A DNA stretch of 64,000 bases from Alphaproteobacteria bacterium (GTDB lineage Bacteria; Pseudomonadota; Alphaproteobacteria; Micropepsales; Micropepsaceae), in contig JAGWJY010000005.1 in the NCBI GenBank assembly GCA_028865545.1, positions 1-64,000 of the forward strand, written 5' to 3'. The notes under the pieces were generated by a model. It saw only the letters and a list, made by a program, of their open reading frames with translations. It had not been told where the DNA came from and did no database searches. Every line of letters starts with the position of its first letter. Position 1 is the stretch's first letter. Shown one piece after another: positions 24,051 to 32,222 of this stretch. Made by a program: the position numbers and the translations under genes.

Positions 24051-25265
24051 ATGGCAGAAGATGGTTACCGGGTCCTTCCTGGACATCTTCGAATGCAAGA
24101 GATTTGCGAACTCTGCGGCAGCGATGCGCTCGAAAGCGTTTACACGCCCGAGCGGTCGACACGCGGCATCACGGTGCATATCTGCGGCCGTTGCGGACTG
24201 GTTCAAAGCCTGCCGCGCGCCGATCGCGCGCCGCGCGCAGCCCCGGCGGTGTCGAGCGGCGCCGATTGGGGCAATGTGCGCTACGGCAAAGGTTTCCGCA
24301 CCAAGATCGCGGTCGACGCCGTGCTGCGCCACAGCGATCCGAAAACGCCGTTTTCGCTGCTCGATGTCGGATCCAACCGCGGCAGTTTCGCGCGCGCCCT
24401 GCTGAGCGCCGCGCCGCAGGCGCATATCACCGCGATCGAACCCGACGAACGCGTGGCGCAATCCTGCGCCGGACTCGAACGCAGCGAATTGCAGGTTGCG
24501 CGCATCGAAGACGCGGCGCTGGAAACCGGCCGTTTCGACATCATCCATTCCTGCCACACCATCGAACATCTGGCGCATCCCGCCCATGTGCTCGGCGATC
24601 ATCGCCGCGTGCTGAAGAACGGCGGACGGCTCGTGCTCGATGCGCCGAACATCGCCATTCTCGGCGCCGACGATATCGTCGAGGAATGGTTCATCGACAA
24701 ACATCTCTATCACTTCTCCGAGCGCACGCTGTCGCGCATGGTGGAAGCGGCGGGTTTCGCCATCGTCGAGAAACCGGACCGCAACGACGCGGCGAATCTC
24801 TTTCTGGTGGCGCGCAAGGCGGATGCCGTCGACGGCGTCGTCGACGCCGATCCGCGCGAAGTCGAACGCGCCTATGATCTGATGTCCAGCTATGTCGCGA
24901 CGCGGGCGCACAACATGGCGGCCCTGGTCGCAGTCGCCGCCGAGCTGCAGGCGCTGGCGCCCAAGGGCGTGGCGATGTGGGGCGCCGGACGCATCTTCGA
25001 CAGCCTGGTGGTGCATGGCCGCTTCGACGCCAAGGCGCTCAGGCTGCTGATCGACACCCATCTCAAAGCCCATGTCGGCGAACGGCACGGTTGCGCCCTC
25101 GCCGGTCCCGAAGACCTGATCCAGGCCAAGCCCGGCGTGATCGTCGTCATGTCGCGGGGCTTCGCGGACGAGATCGCCGCCGAGGCGCGCAAGTTCGCGC
25201 CTGCCGCCGAAATTCTTCTCTACACCGATCTGCTCAGCCGGGCGCGCACGCGCCTTGCTGCCTGA
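24051..25265 (+). CDS. C-methyltransferase-like protein with N-terminal zinc site
   Basis: This encodes 404 residues in three parts. The N-terminal zinc-binding part has CELCGSD (about 19-25) and CGRCGLVQ (about 45). The middle is a class I methyltransferase: FSLLDVGSNRGSFARAL, then FDIIHSCHTIEHLAHPAHVLGDHRRVLKNGGRLVLDAPN. The C-terminal part (MAALVAVAAELQALAPKGVAMWGAGRIFDSLVVHG) is the Rossmann-like tail of the sugar C-methyltransferase family (TylCIII/NovU type). It may add a carbon branch to a deoxysugar. Start is uncertain: no good ribosome-binding site precedes 24051, and an ATG at 24093 is possible. Confidence 0.82.
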   Translation: MAEDGYRVLPGHLRMQEICELCGSDALESVYTPERSTRGITVHICGRCGLVQSLPRADRAPRAAPAVSSGADWGNVRYGKGFRTKIAVDAVLRHSDPKTPFSLLDVGSNRGSFARALLSAAPQAHITAIEPDERVAQSCAGLERSELQVARIEDAALETGRFDIIHSCHTIEHLAHPAHVLGDHRRVLKNGGRLVLDAPNIAILGADDIVEEWFIDKHLYHFSERTLSRMVEAAGFAIVEKPDRNDAANLFLVARKADAVDGVVDADPREVERAYDLMSSYVATRAHNMAALVAVAAELQALAPKGVAMWGAGRIFDSLVVHGRFDAKALRLLIDTHLKAHVGERHGCALAGPEDLIQAKPGVIVVMSRGFADEIAAEARKFAPAAEILLYTDLLSRARTRLAA

Positions 25266-25276
25266 GGGGACATGTC

Positions 25277-26176
25277 ATGATGACTGCCGCAAAGCTTAGC
25301 ACACAACACAGCGCCCCGACCGAACACGATCTCGAAGCGCAGATCGCGGAGGCCGCACGCTTCGTGCGCCGCCACACCATCGCTTCCATCTACCGCGCCA
25401 CCTCGGGACATCCCGGCGGCGCGCTGTCCTGCGCCGATCTTCTCGCCTGCCTGTTCGGCGCGGAACTGAACATTTGGCCGACGGCGGTCAACGACCGCTT
25501 CCGCGACCGCTTCGTGCTGTCGAAAGGCCATGCCTGTCCGGCGCTTTACGCCATCGGCGCCTATCACGGTTTCTGCGACAAGGCCGACGCGCTCAATCTG
25601 CGCCGGCTGGGCAGCCCGTTCCAGGGACACCCGCATGTCCGCGACCTGCCCTGGGTGGAAACCTCGACCGGTTCGCTGGGCCAGGGATTTTCCGTCGCCC
25701 TCGGCATGGCGATGGGCATGAAGCTGCAGAAGATCAACGCCCGCGCCTATGCCTTGCTGGGCGACGGCGAGTTGCAGGAAGGCCAGGTGTGGGAGGCCGC
25801 GATGTGCGCCGCCCATCACAAGCTCGACAATCTCTGCGCCATCATCGACTACAACAAGCTGCAGAGCGACGCCACCAACGACGTCATCATGCGGCTGGAG
25901 CCGCTGGCGGACAAATGGCGCGCCTTCGGCTGGATGGTCTTCGAGATCGACGGCCACAACATTCCCGAAATTCTCGCCACGCTGCATCGCGCCGCGTCCA
26001 CCCATGAGCGTCCTTCGGTGCTGATCGCCCACACCGTCAAGGGCAAGGGCGTGCCGTACATGGAAGGCAGCCCGGCCTGGCACGGCAGCGTCAAGCTGAC
26101 GCGCGAACAGTCCGTCGATGCCTTGGTGGCGCTCGGCGCCGACCAGCACGAAATCAAGGAGCTTCTCGATGTCTGA
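25277..26176 (+). CDS. Transketolase, N-terminal (thiamine-binding) subunit
   Basis: This encodes 299 residues and corresponds to the N-terminal half of transketolase. Recognisable are SGHPGGALSCADLLACLF, VLSKGHACPALYAIG, TSTGSLGQGFSVALGMAMG and the thiamine diphosphate motif GDGELQEGQVWEA...CAIIDYNKLQSD. Split transketolases occur in many secondary and polysaccharide loci. The next gene, overlapping by eight bases, is the C-terminal half, so both subunits should form one enzyme moving two-carbon ketol units. GAGGGG precedes the start. Its place inside a glycan operon argues against a central-metabolism role. Confidence 0.9.
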   Translation: MMTAAKLSTQHSAPTEHDLEAQIAEAARFVRRHTIASIYRATSGHPGGALSCADLLACLFGAELNIWPTAVNDRFRDRFVLSKGHACPALYAIGAYHGFCDKADALNLRRLGSPFQGHPHVRDLPWVETSTGSLGQGFSVALGMAMGMKLQKINARAYALLGDGELQEGQVWEAAMCAAHHKLDNLCAIIDYNKLQSDATNDVIMRLEPLADKWRAFGWMVFEIDGHNIPEILATLHRAASTHERPSVLIAHTVKGKGVPYMEGSPAWHGSVKLTREQSVDALVALGADQHEIKELLDV

Positions 26177-27146
26177 CAACAACGCTCCCGCCCTCATCGG
26201 AACCTCCGGCGATTCCCTGCGCGAAGCTTTCGGCAAGGCGCTGACCAATCTGGCCGACGAGTTCCCCAAGCTGGTGGTGCTCGACGCCGACGTCGCCGGC
26301 GGCACCGGCGTGCATCATTTCCGCAAGGCGCATCCCGACAAATTCATCCAGTTCGGCATCGCCGAACAGAACATGGTGGCGGCCGCCGGCGGTCTCGCCG
26401 CCGTGGGCATGCTGCCCGTGGTCACCGGCTTCGCGGTCTTCCTGTCGCGCGCCTTCGAGCAGACGCGGCTGTCGATCGCCTATTGCAAGCGCAATGCGAA
26501 GATCGTCGCCAGCCATCCCGGCCTCGATGTCGGACCCGACGGCGGCTCGGCGCAGGCGCTGGAAGACATCGCGGCGTTCCGCGCCATCCCCGGCATGACG
26601 GTGATCTCGCCGGCCGATCCGAAAGAGATGGAACTGGCCACCCGCGCCATGCTGGAATTCGAAGGCCCGGTCTATATGCGCACCGGCCGCAGCGCCGCCA
26701 AGCGCCTGTTCGGCGACGACCACACATTCGAGATCGGCAAGGGACAGATCCTGCGCAACGGCCGCGACGTGACGCTGGTCGCCTGCGGCGTCGAAGTCGC
26801 CCGCGCGCTGGAAGCCGCCGAGCTGCTGGAGACCGACGGCATCGACGCCCGCGTCGTCAACATGGCCACGATCAAGCCGATCGACGCCAAACTTCTCAAA
26901 CAGTGCGCCGCGGAAACCGGCTGCATGGTGACGGCCGAGGACCACAACATTTACGGCGGCCTCGGCAGCGCCGTCGCCGAAGCGGTGACGCAGGGCCATC
27001 CCTGCCCGATCGAATTCGTCGGCCTCAACGACACCTTCGGCTCTTCCGGCGAACCGGACGAGCTGGCGGCGCATTATCAGATCACCGCGCCCTTCATCGC
27101 CGAAGCGGCGCGCCGCGCCATCGCGCGCAAGGGATCGCTGCAATGA
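26169..27146 (+). CDS. Transketolase, C-terminal subunit
   Basis: This encodes 325 residues. The pyrimidine-binding domain is clear: VVLDADVAGGTGVHHF, then FIQFGIAEQNMVAAAGGLAAVG, in which the conserved Glu activates thiamine diphosphate, then HPGLDVGPDGGSAQALEDIAAFRAIPGMTVISPADP. The C-terminal transketolase domain follows (LVACGVEVARALEAAELLETDGIDARVVNMATIKPID). It pairs with the overlapping upstream gene. The next gene begins at an ATGA overlap. Confidence 0.9.
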   Translation: MSDNNAPALIGTSGDSLREAFGKALTNLADEFPKLVVLDADVAGGTGVHHFRKAHPDKFIQFGIAEQNMVAAAGGLAAVGMLPVVTGFAVFLSRAFEQTRLSIAYCKRNAKIVASHPGLDVGPDGGSAQALEDIAAFRAIPGMTVISPADPKEMELATRAMLEFEGPVYMRTGRSAAKRLFGDDHTFEIGKGQILRNGRDVTLVACGVEVARALEAAELLETDGIDARVVNMATIKPIDAKLLKQCAAETGCMVTAEDHNIYGGLGSAVAEAVTQGHPCPIEFVGLNDTFGSSGEPDELAAHYQITAPFIAEAARRAIARKGSLQ

Positions 27147-27895
27147 ACCGCTTTTCGCTCGCCGGCAAGAATGCGGTGGTGACCGGCGGCAGCCGCGGCA
27201 TCGGCCGCGCCATCGCCGTCGGTCTGGCCGAAGCCGGCGCGGATGTCGTGCTGACCTATCGCGAGAACCGCGGCGAAGCCGAGAAGGTCGTCAAGCAGAT
27301 CGAAAGTCTGGGCCGGCGCGCGCTGGCCTTGCAGATGGACGTGACGCACAGAACCAGCGTCGCCGCCGCGGCGAAGGATGCGCGCGGCTTCGGACCGATC
27401 TCGATCCTGGTCAACAATGCCGGCATCAACAAGCCGACGGATTTCGACCAGGTGAGCGACGAGGACTGGGACACCATCCTCACCACCAATCTGAAGGGCC
27501 CCTTCGTCTGCGCGCAGGTTTTCCTGCCGCTGCTCGCCCAAGCCGGCGGCGGCTCGATCGTGCATATCGGCTCGGTGAGCGGGCAATATGGCGGTCCGCG
27601 CACGGCACATTATGCGGCCTCCAAGGCCGGCTTGATTTCGCTGGCGCAGGTCATCGCGCGCTTCGCTGCGCCGCAGGGCGTGCGTTCGAACACGGTCGCT
27701 GCCGGATTGATCGCCTCCGACATGGCGGCGGCGGGCATGGCGGCGGCCAGCGTGCAGAAGGCGGCCGAGTCCATCATCCTGAAACGCATGGGCCTTACCC
27801 GCGAAGTGGCGGACACCGTGGTGTTCCTGGCCAGCGAGGCGTCGTCCTACATCACGGCGCAGACCATCAACGTCAACGGCGGATTGTACTTCTGA
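27143..27895 (+). CDS. SDR family oxidoreductase
   Basis: This encodes 250 residues, the classic short-chain dehydrogenase form. The cofactor motif GGSRGIGRAIA, the NNAG motif (ILVNNAGINKP), the catalytic Ser in IGSVSGQYGG and the YAASK motif (HYAASKAG) are all intact, and the end (SSYITAQTINVNGGLYF) is usual for FabG-like members. It probably reduces or oxidises a keto or hydroxyl group of an intermediate made by the adjoining transketolase, but it could also be a stray FabG-type enzyme. It overlaps both neighbours. Confidence 0.9.
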   Translation: MNRFSLAGKNAVVTGGSRGIGRAIAVGLAEAGADVVLTYRENRGEAEKVVKQIESLGRRALALQMDVTHRTSVAAAAKDARGFGPISILVNNAGINKPTDFDQVSDEDWDTILTTNLKGPFVCAQVFLPLLAQAGGGSIVHIGSVSGQYGGPRTAHYAASKAGLISLAQVIARFAAPQGVRSNTVAAGLIASDMAAAGMAAASVQKAAESIILKRMGLTREVADTVVFLASEASSYITAQTINVNGGLYF

Positions 27896-29112
27896 TGGGC
27901 AAGACGCTGCTGATCGTTTCGGGTGGTGTGGAAGCGGCCGATGCGGCCCTGCGCGCCAAGGAGATGGGGCTGCATGTCGTGGTCTCCGACCGCGATCCGG
28001 AAGCGCCGGGCTTCGCCCATGCCGATTCCTGCCTGATCGCCGACGTCTACGGTCCGCAAGAGACGGCGGCGGCGGCCGAACGCTACAGCCGCAAGATCCG
28101 CAAGATCGACGGCGTCATCTGCGTCGCCGCCGATGCGCCGCTGACCACGGCGGCGGTGGTCGAACGCCTGCACCTGCCGGGTCTGACGCGCGCCAGCGCC
28201 GAACTCGCCTGCGACAAGCTGGCGATGAAGAGACGTTTCGCCGAAGCCGGCGTACCCATTCCCTGGTTCAGCGAAGTCGAGACGCCGCAGGCGCTGCAAC
28301 GCATCGCCGTCGAACGTGGGCGCGATCTGGTGATCAAGCCGGCCGACAGCCGCGGCTCGCGCGGCGTCCAGCGCGTCTCGCATGTCGCCGATCTGACCAA
28401 GGCGTTTCTCTTCGCCCGCTCCCACTCGCCGAGCGAGCGCGTCATGGTCGAACAATATCTCGACGGTCCGCAAATCTCGACGGAATCCATCGTCTCAGAC
28501 GGGCGTTGCTACACGCCGGGCTTCTCCGACCGCAATTACGAATATCTCGAGCGCTATGCGCCCTACTTCATCGAGAATGGCGGCGATTTGCCGAGCCATC
28601 TGCCGGCGGATATCCAGGCGAAGGTGAAGGATGTGGTCGGCCGCGCCGCGGCGGCGCTGGGTGTCACCAACGGCACGGTCAAGGGCGACATCGTCGTGCA
28701 CAACGGCGAAGTCTATGTCATCGAACTCGCCGCGCGGCTGTCCGGCGGCTTCTTCTGCACGCGCGAGATCCCGCTCAACACCGGCGTCGACTTCGTCGGC
28801 AACGCCATCAAGGTGGCGCTGGGAGAGCCCGTCGATCCCGCGGAACTCGAACCGAAATTCTTCACGCCCGTCATCCAGCGTTACGCCTTTCCGGCGCCCG
28901 GCAAGGTCGTTGCGATCTCCGGCGCCGACGACGCCCGCAAGATCGCCGGCATCGCCGACGTCATTGTCACCGCCAAGCTCGGCGACGTCATTCCGCCGGC
29001 CGGCGACAAACGTCCCTCCGCCGCCATGGTGCTGGCGACCGGACAAACCCGCGAGGCCGCGCTGGTAGCGGCCAACGACGCACTCTCCTGCATCAGGATC
29101 CAAACCGCATGA
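27895..29112 (+). CDS. ATP-grasp ligase
   Basis: This encodes 405 residues. The N-terminal pre-ATP-grasp part (LLIVSGGVEAADAALRAKEMGLHVVVSDRDPEAPGFAHAD) resembles carbamoyl-phosphate synthase-like and PurK-like proteins. The ATP-grasp fold follows: ELACDKLAMKRRFAEAGVPIPWF, DLVIKPADSRGSRGVQRV, VMVEQYLDGPQISTESIV and VYVIELAARLSGGFFCTREI, in which the Glu binds metal. The family joins a carboxylate to an amine or thiol. In a pathway that makes amino sugars, acylation of an amino group by a free acid is a plausible job. This is inference only. Confidence 0.85.
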   Translation: MGKTLLIVSGGVEAADAALRAKEMGLHVVVSDRDPEAPGFAHADSCLIADVYGPQETAAAAERYSRKIRKIDGVICVAADAPLTTAAVVERLHLPGLTRASAELACDKLAMKRRFAEAGVPIPWFSEVETPQALQRIAVERGRDLVIKPADSRGSRGVQRVSHVADLTKAFLFARSHSPSERVMVEQYLDGPQISTESIVSDGRCYTPGFSDRNYEYLERYAPYFIENGGDLPSHLPADIQAKVKDVVGRAAAALGVTNGTVKGDIVVHNGEVYVIELAARLSGGFFCTREIPLNTGVDFVGNAIKVALGEPVDPAELEPKFFTPVIQRYAFPAPGKVVAISGADDARKIAGIADVIVTAKLGDVIPPAGDKRPSAAMVLATGQTREAALVAANDALSCIRIQTA

Positions 29113-31079
29113 ATGCGCCGCTCAAAAACAGGCAGTTTGACGTCTGCTCCGGCACGTTAAAGTTGTTCGCTTTTTTCCACCTCAACCTCGCTTTTTCGTC
29201 GATCGAAGAGGAACAGCGCGACGAGGTGATCGCCTGCTGCTACTGGCCGCTGCTGCGCCTCGCCGAGAAGTGTGGACCGATCGGCATCGAAGCCTCCGGC
29301 TACACGCTGGAAGAGATCGCCGAACGCGATCCCTTCTGGATCGACACGCTAAAAAGGCTGATTGCCTCGGGCCGCGTCGAGTTCATCGGCTCGGGATACA
29401 CGCAGATGATCGGCCCGCTGGTGCCGGCGCGCGTCACCGAAGCCAACCTGTCGATCGGCAACACCACCTACGAGCGCCTTCTCGGCATCACGCCCAGCAT
29501 CGCGCTGATCAACGAACAAGCCTATTCGGGCGGCATGGTCGGCCTCTATCTCGACGCCGGTTATCGCGCCCTGCTGATGGATTGGGACAATCCGTCGTCG
29601 CATCACCAATGGCCGGGCGAAGCGCGTTACAACGCACAACGCGCGGTGGGCACCGACGGCCGCGCCATCGGCCTTTTGTGGACCAACACCGTCGCCTTCC
29701 AGAAACTGCAGCGCTTCGCCCATAACGACATCGGTCTCGACGACTATATCGACTATGTCCGCGCGCAGCGCGGCAACACGGCACGCGGCCTCTGCGTCTA
29801 TGCCAGCGACGCCGAAATTTTCGATTTCCGTCCGGGCCGCTACAAGACCGAGGAAAAGAACCGGGGCGGCGAATGGACGAAGCTGGAGCAGGCCTTCCAG
29901 CGGCTCGCACAGGAACCCTCCTGCGAGATGGTGCTGCCCTCGCAGCTGCTGACCTATGTGCCCAAGAAGCAGCAGCCGCTGCGGCTGGAGACGCCCGATT
30001 GTCCGATCCCGGTCAAGAAGCAGCGCAAATACAACCTGTCCCGCTGGGCGGTGACCGGCCGCGATGATCTCGCGATCAATGCCGCCTGCGAACGCATCTA
30101 TCACGGCCTTGTCGCCGCTGATGCCGGCCCGGAGGCGTGGAAGGAGCTCTGCTATTTGTGGTCGAGCGATTTCCGCACCCACATCACCGACAAGCGCTGG
30201 TCCGAATTCTGTCAGAGGCTGCGCACCGCCATGGTGCGCTGGAGCCCGCCCGAGCCGTCCGCCACGCCGCACCCGCGCGGCGCCGAGATCGCCGCGCGTC
30301 ATCTCAACATCGTCACGCCCATGGTTCGCGCCCGCCTGGATCGCCGCCGCGGTCTCGCCCTGGATTCGCTCCAGTTCGACGGCCACGAAATGCCGCTGGC
30401 CGGCACCTTGCCGCACGGCCATTTCGACGACATCGCGCTGCAGGCCGACTGGTACACGGGCAACAGCGTCTTCGAGGCGCCCGGCGAACACAAAGTCACC
30501 GATCTGGAGTGGTGCAAGGCGCATCTGTGGAACGACGGCGAAGACCTGCTGGCCTTCGCCCGCATCGAGACGCCCAAAGGCCTGATCGAGAAGACGATGC
30601 GTTTCCACGCGCATGAGCCGCGGATCGATTTCGACCTGTCCTTCCATTGGGAGGAGTGGGGCAAGGGCAGCCTGCGGTTGGGCCACCTCACCTTGCTGCC
30701 CGATGCCTTCGATTGGGATGCGCTTTCCTTAACGACGCACAATGGCGGTAAGGATTGCGAAACCTTTTCCCTTGCCGACGCCACCATCGAGCACGGCGCC
30801 CCGGTGTCGTTTCTGGTTTCGGCCTCGAACGGACTGGCGATGACGGAAGGCTGGGCGGAGATCGGCGACAGCGAGCATCGCCTGCGCATCGAAGTGGACC
30901 GCTGCACGGCGCCGCTTCTGGGCCTTTTGACCCACAAACGCGTGCGCGGCAGCCTGTTTTGCCAGCTGGCCTTTTCGGCCCTGGAGCTGGACGACACCCG
31001 CAAGCCGACGGCCCTGCGTCACGGCCCGCGGCGTTTTCGATTTAGCGTGAACGCCGTGTTTCCGTCAGTCGATTGTTAA
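29109..31079 (+). CDS. GH57-like glycoside hydrolase-fold protein
   Basis: This encodes 656 residues. The N-terminal barrel has the GH57 logic: FHLNLAFSSIEEEQRDEVIACCYWPLL, GIEASGYTLEEIAERDPFWI, LIASGRVEFIGSGYTQMIGPL and the Glu-containing NEQAYSGGMVGLYLDAGYRALLMDW, which corresponds to the catalytic Glu region. A central helical region and a beta-rich C-terminal part (about 430-650) follow. Activity is unknown. Cytoplasmic location is likely, as no signal peptide is seen. A hydrolase of this type is unexpected inside a nucleotide-sugar pathway. The start ATG overlaps the ATP-grasp stop (ATGA). Confidence 0.75.
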   Translation: MNAPLKNRQFDVCSGTLKLFAFFHLNLAFSSIEEEQRDEVIACCYWPLLRLAEKCGPIGIEASGYTLEEIAERDPFWIDTLKRLIASGRVEFIGSGYTQMIGPLVPARVTEANLSIGNTTYERLLGITPSIALINEQAYSGGMVGLYLDAGYRALLMDWDNPSSHHQWPGEARYNAQRAVGTDGRAIGLLWTNTVAFQKLQRFAHNDIGLDDYIDYVRAQRGNTARGLCVYASDAEIFDFRPGRYKTEEKNRGGEWTKLEQAFQRLAQEPSCEMVLPSQLLTYVPKKQQPLRLETPDCPIPVKKQRKYNLSRWAVTGRDDLAINAACERIYHGLVAADAGPEAWKELCYLWSSDFRTHITDKRWSEFCQRLRTAMVRWSPPEPSATPHPRGAEIAARHLNIVTPMVRARLDRRRGLALDSLQFDGHEMPLAGTLPHGHFDDIALQADWYTGNSVFEAPGEHKVTDLEWCKAHLWNDGEDLLAFARIETPKGLIEKTMRFHAHEPRIDFDLSFHWEEWGKGSLRLGHLTLLPDAFDWDALSLTTHNGGKDCETFSLADATIEHGAPVSFLVSASNGLAMTEGWAEIGDSEHRLRIEVDRCTAPLLGLLTHKRVRGSLFCQLAFSALELDDTRKPTALRHGPRRFRFSVNAVFPSVDC

Positions 31080-31124
31080 CCCTGTTCTGCAACCATCGTC
31101 GCCGACAAAAGGGGTCGTATATCC

Positions 31125-32222
31125 ATGGCGCAGCGGGCAAAAAAAATCTACCTGGCGAGCGAGCAGGACACCGGCGCCGTTGCGCCAGCCGCTCCGGTCC
31201 TGCGCGACTTCACCCAGCCCTGGCTCGACCTCAACGACAAATCCGTCCTGGTCACCGGCGGAACCGGGTCGTTCGGCAAGCATTTCGTGCGCACGGTCAT
31301 CAACCAGTACAAGCCGCGCCGCCTCATCATCTTCTCGCGCGACGAACTCAAGCAGTACGAGATGCAGCAAATTTTCCCGATGGAGCAGCATCCGTTCATG
31401 CGCTACTTCATCGGCGACGTGCGCGACCGCGACCGTCTCGAACTGGCGATGCGCGACGTCGATTACGTCATCCACGCCGCGGCGATGAAGCAGGTTCCCA
31501 CCGCGGAGTACAATCCCTTCGAGTGCATCCGCACCAACGTCTTCGGCGCCGAGAACATCGTCTACGCCGCGCTGCGCCGCAATGTGCGCAAGGTGATCGC
31601 GCTGTCGACCGACAAGGCGGCCAACCCCGTCAACCTCTACGGCGCCTCCAAGCTCGCCTCCGACAAGATTTTCGTCGCCGCCAACAACCTGGCCGGCGCC
31701 GACGGCACGCGCTTCGCCGTCGTGCGTTACGGCAATGTCGCCGGCTCGCGCGGCTCGGTGATTCCCTTCTTCAAGAAACTCGCCGACGACGGCGCGCTCG
31801 AACTGCCGATCACCGATCCGCGCATGACGCGCTTCTGGATCACGCTGACGCAAGGCGTGAACTTCGTGCTGTCGAGCATGGAACAGTCGCGCGGCGGCGA
31901 GATCTTCGTGCCGAAGATTCCCTCCACCACGATCACCGGCCTTGCCGATCTGATCGGGCCGTCGCTCGGTCAGAAGGTGGTGGGCATCCGTCCCGGCGAA
32001 AAACTGCACGAGACCATGATCCCGGCCGACGATTCGCACTGGACCGTCGAACTCGACGATCGTTATGTGATCCTGGCCAGCTTCGCGGCCGCAGCGCGCG
32101 AAGCCTATCTCAACCGCGGCGCCAAACCCGTCAGCGAAGGCTTCTGCTATGCGAGCGACTCCAATTCGGAGATGCTCGACGCCCGCGGCCTTCAGCTTCT
32201 CCTGCAAGAGGCTTTTGCGTGA
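31125..32222 (+). CDS. pseB: UDP-GlcNAc 4,6-dehydratase (inverting)
   Basis: This encodes 365 residues, about 30 longer than usual because of an N-terminal extension. The extended SDR core has SVLVTGGTGSFGKHFVRTVI, IIFSRDELKQYEMQQ, AAMKQVPTAEYNPFECIRTN and the PseB signature STDKAANPVNLYGASKLASDK, which carries the altered active site of this group. It makes the 4-keto-6-deoxy L-arabino sugar from UDP-GlcNAc, the first step to pseudaminic acid (FlmA in Caulobacter). It is followed by pseC with a GTGA overlap. Confidence 0.95.
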   Translation: MAQRAKKIYLASEQDTGAVAPAAPVLRDFTQPWLDLNDKSVLVTGGTGSFGKHFVRTVINQYKPRRLIIFSRDELKQYEMQQIFPMEQHPFMRYFIGDVRDRDRLELAMRDVDYVIHAAAMKQVPTAEYNPFECIRTNVFGAENIVYAALRRNVRKVIALSTDKAANPVNLYGASKLASDKIFVAANNLAGADGTRFAVVRYGNVAGSRGSVIPFFKKLADDGALELPITDPRMTRFWITLTQGVNFVLSSMEQSRGGEIFVPKIPSTTITGLADLIGPSLGQKVVGIRPGEKLHETMIPADDSHWTVELDDRYVILASFAAAAREAYLNRGAKPVSEGFCYASDSNSEMLDARGLQLLLQEAFA

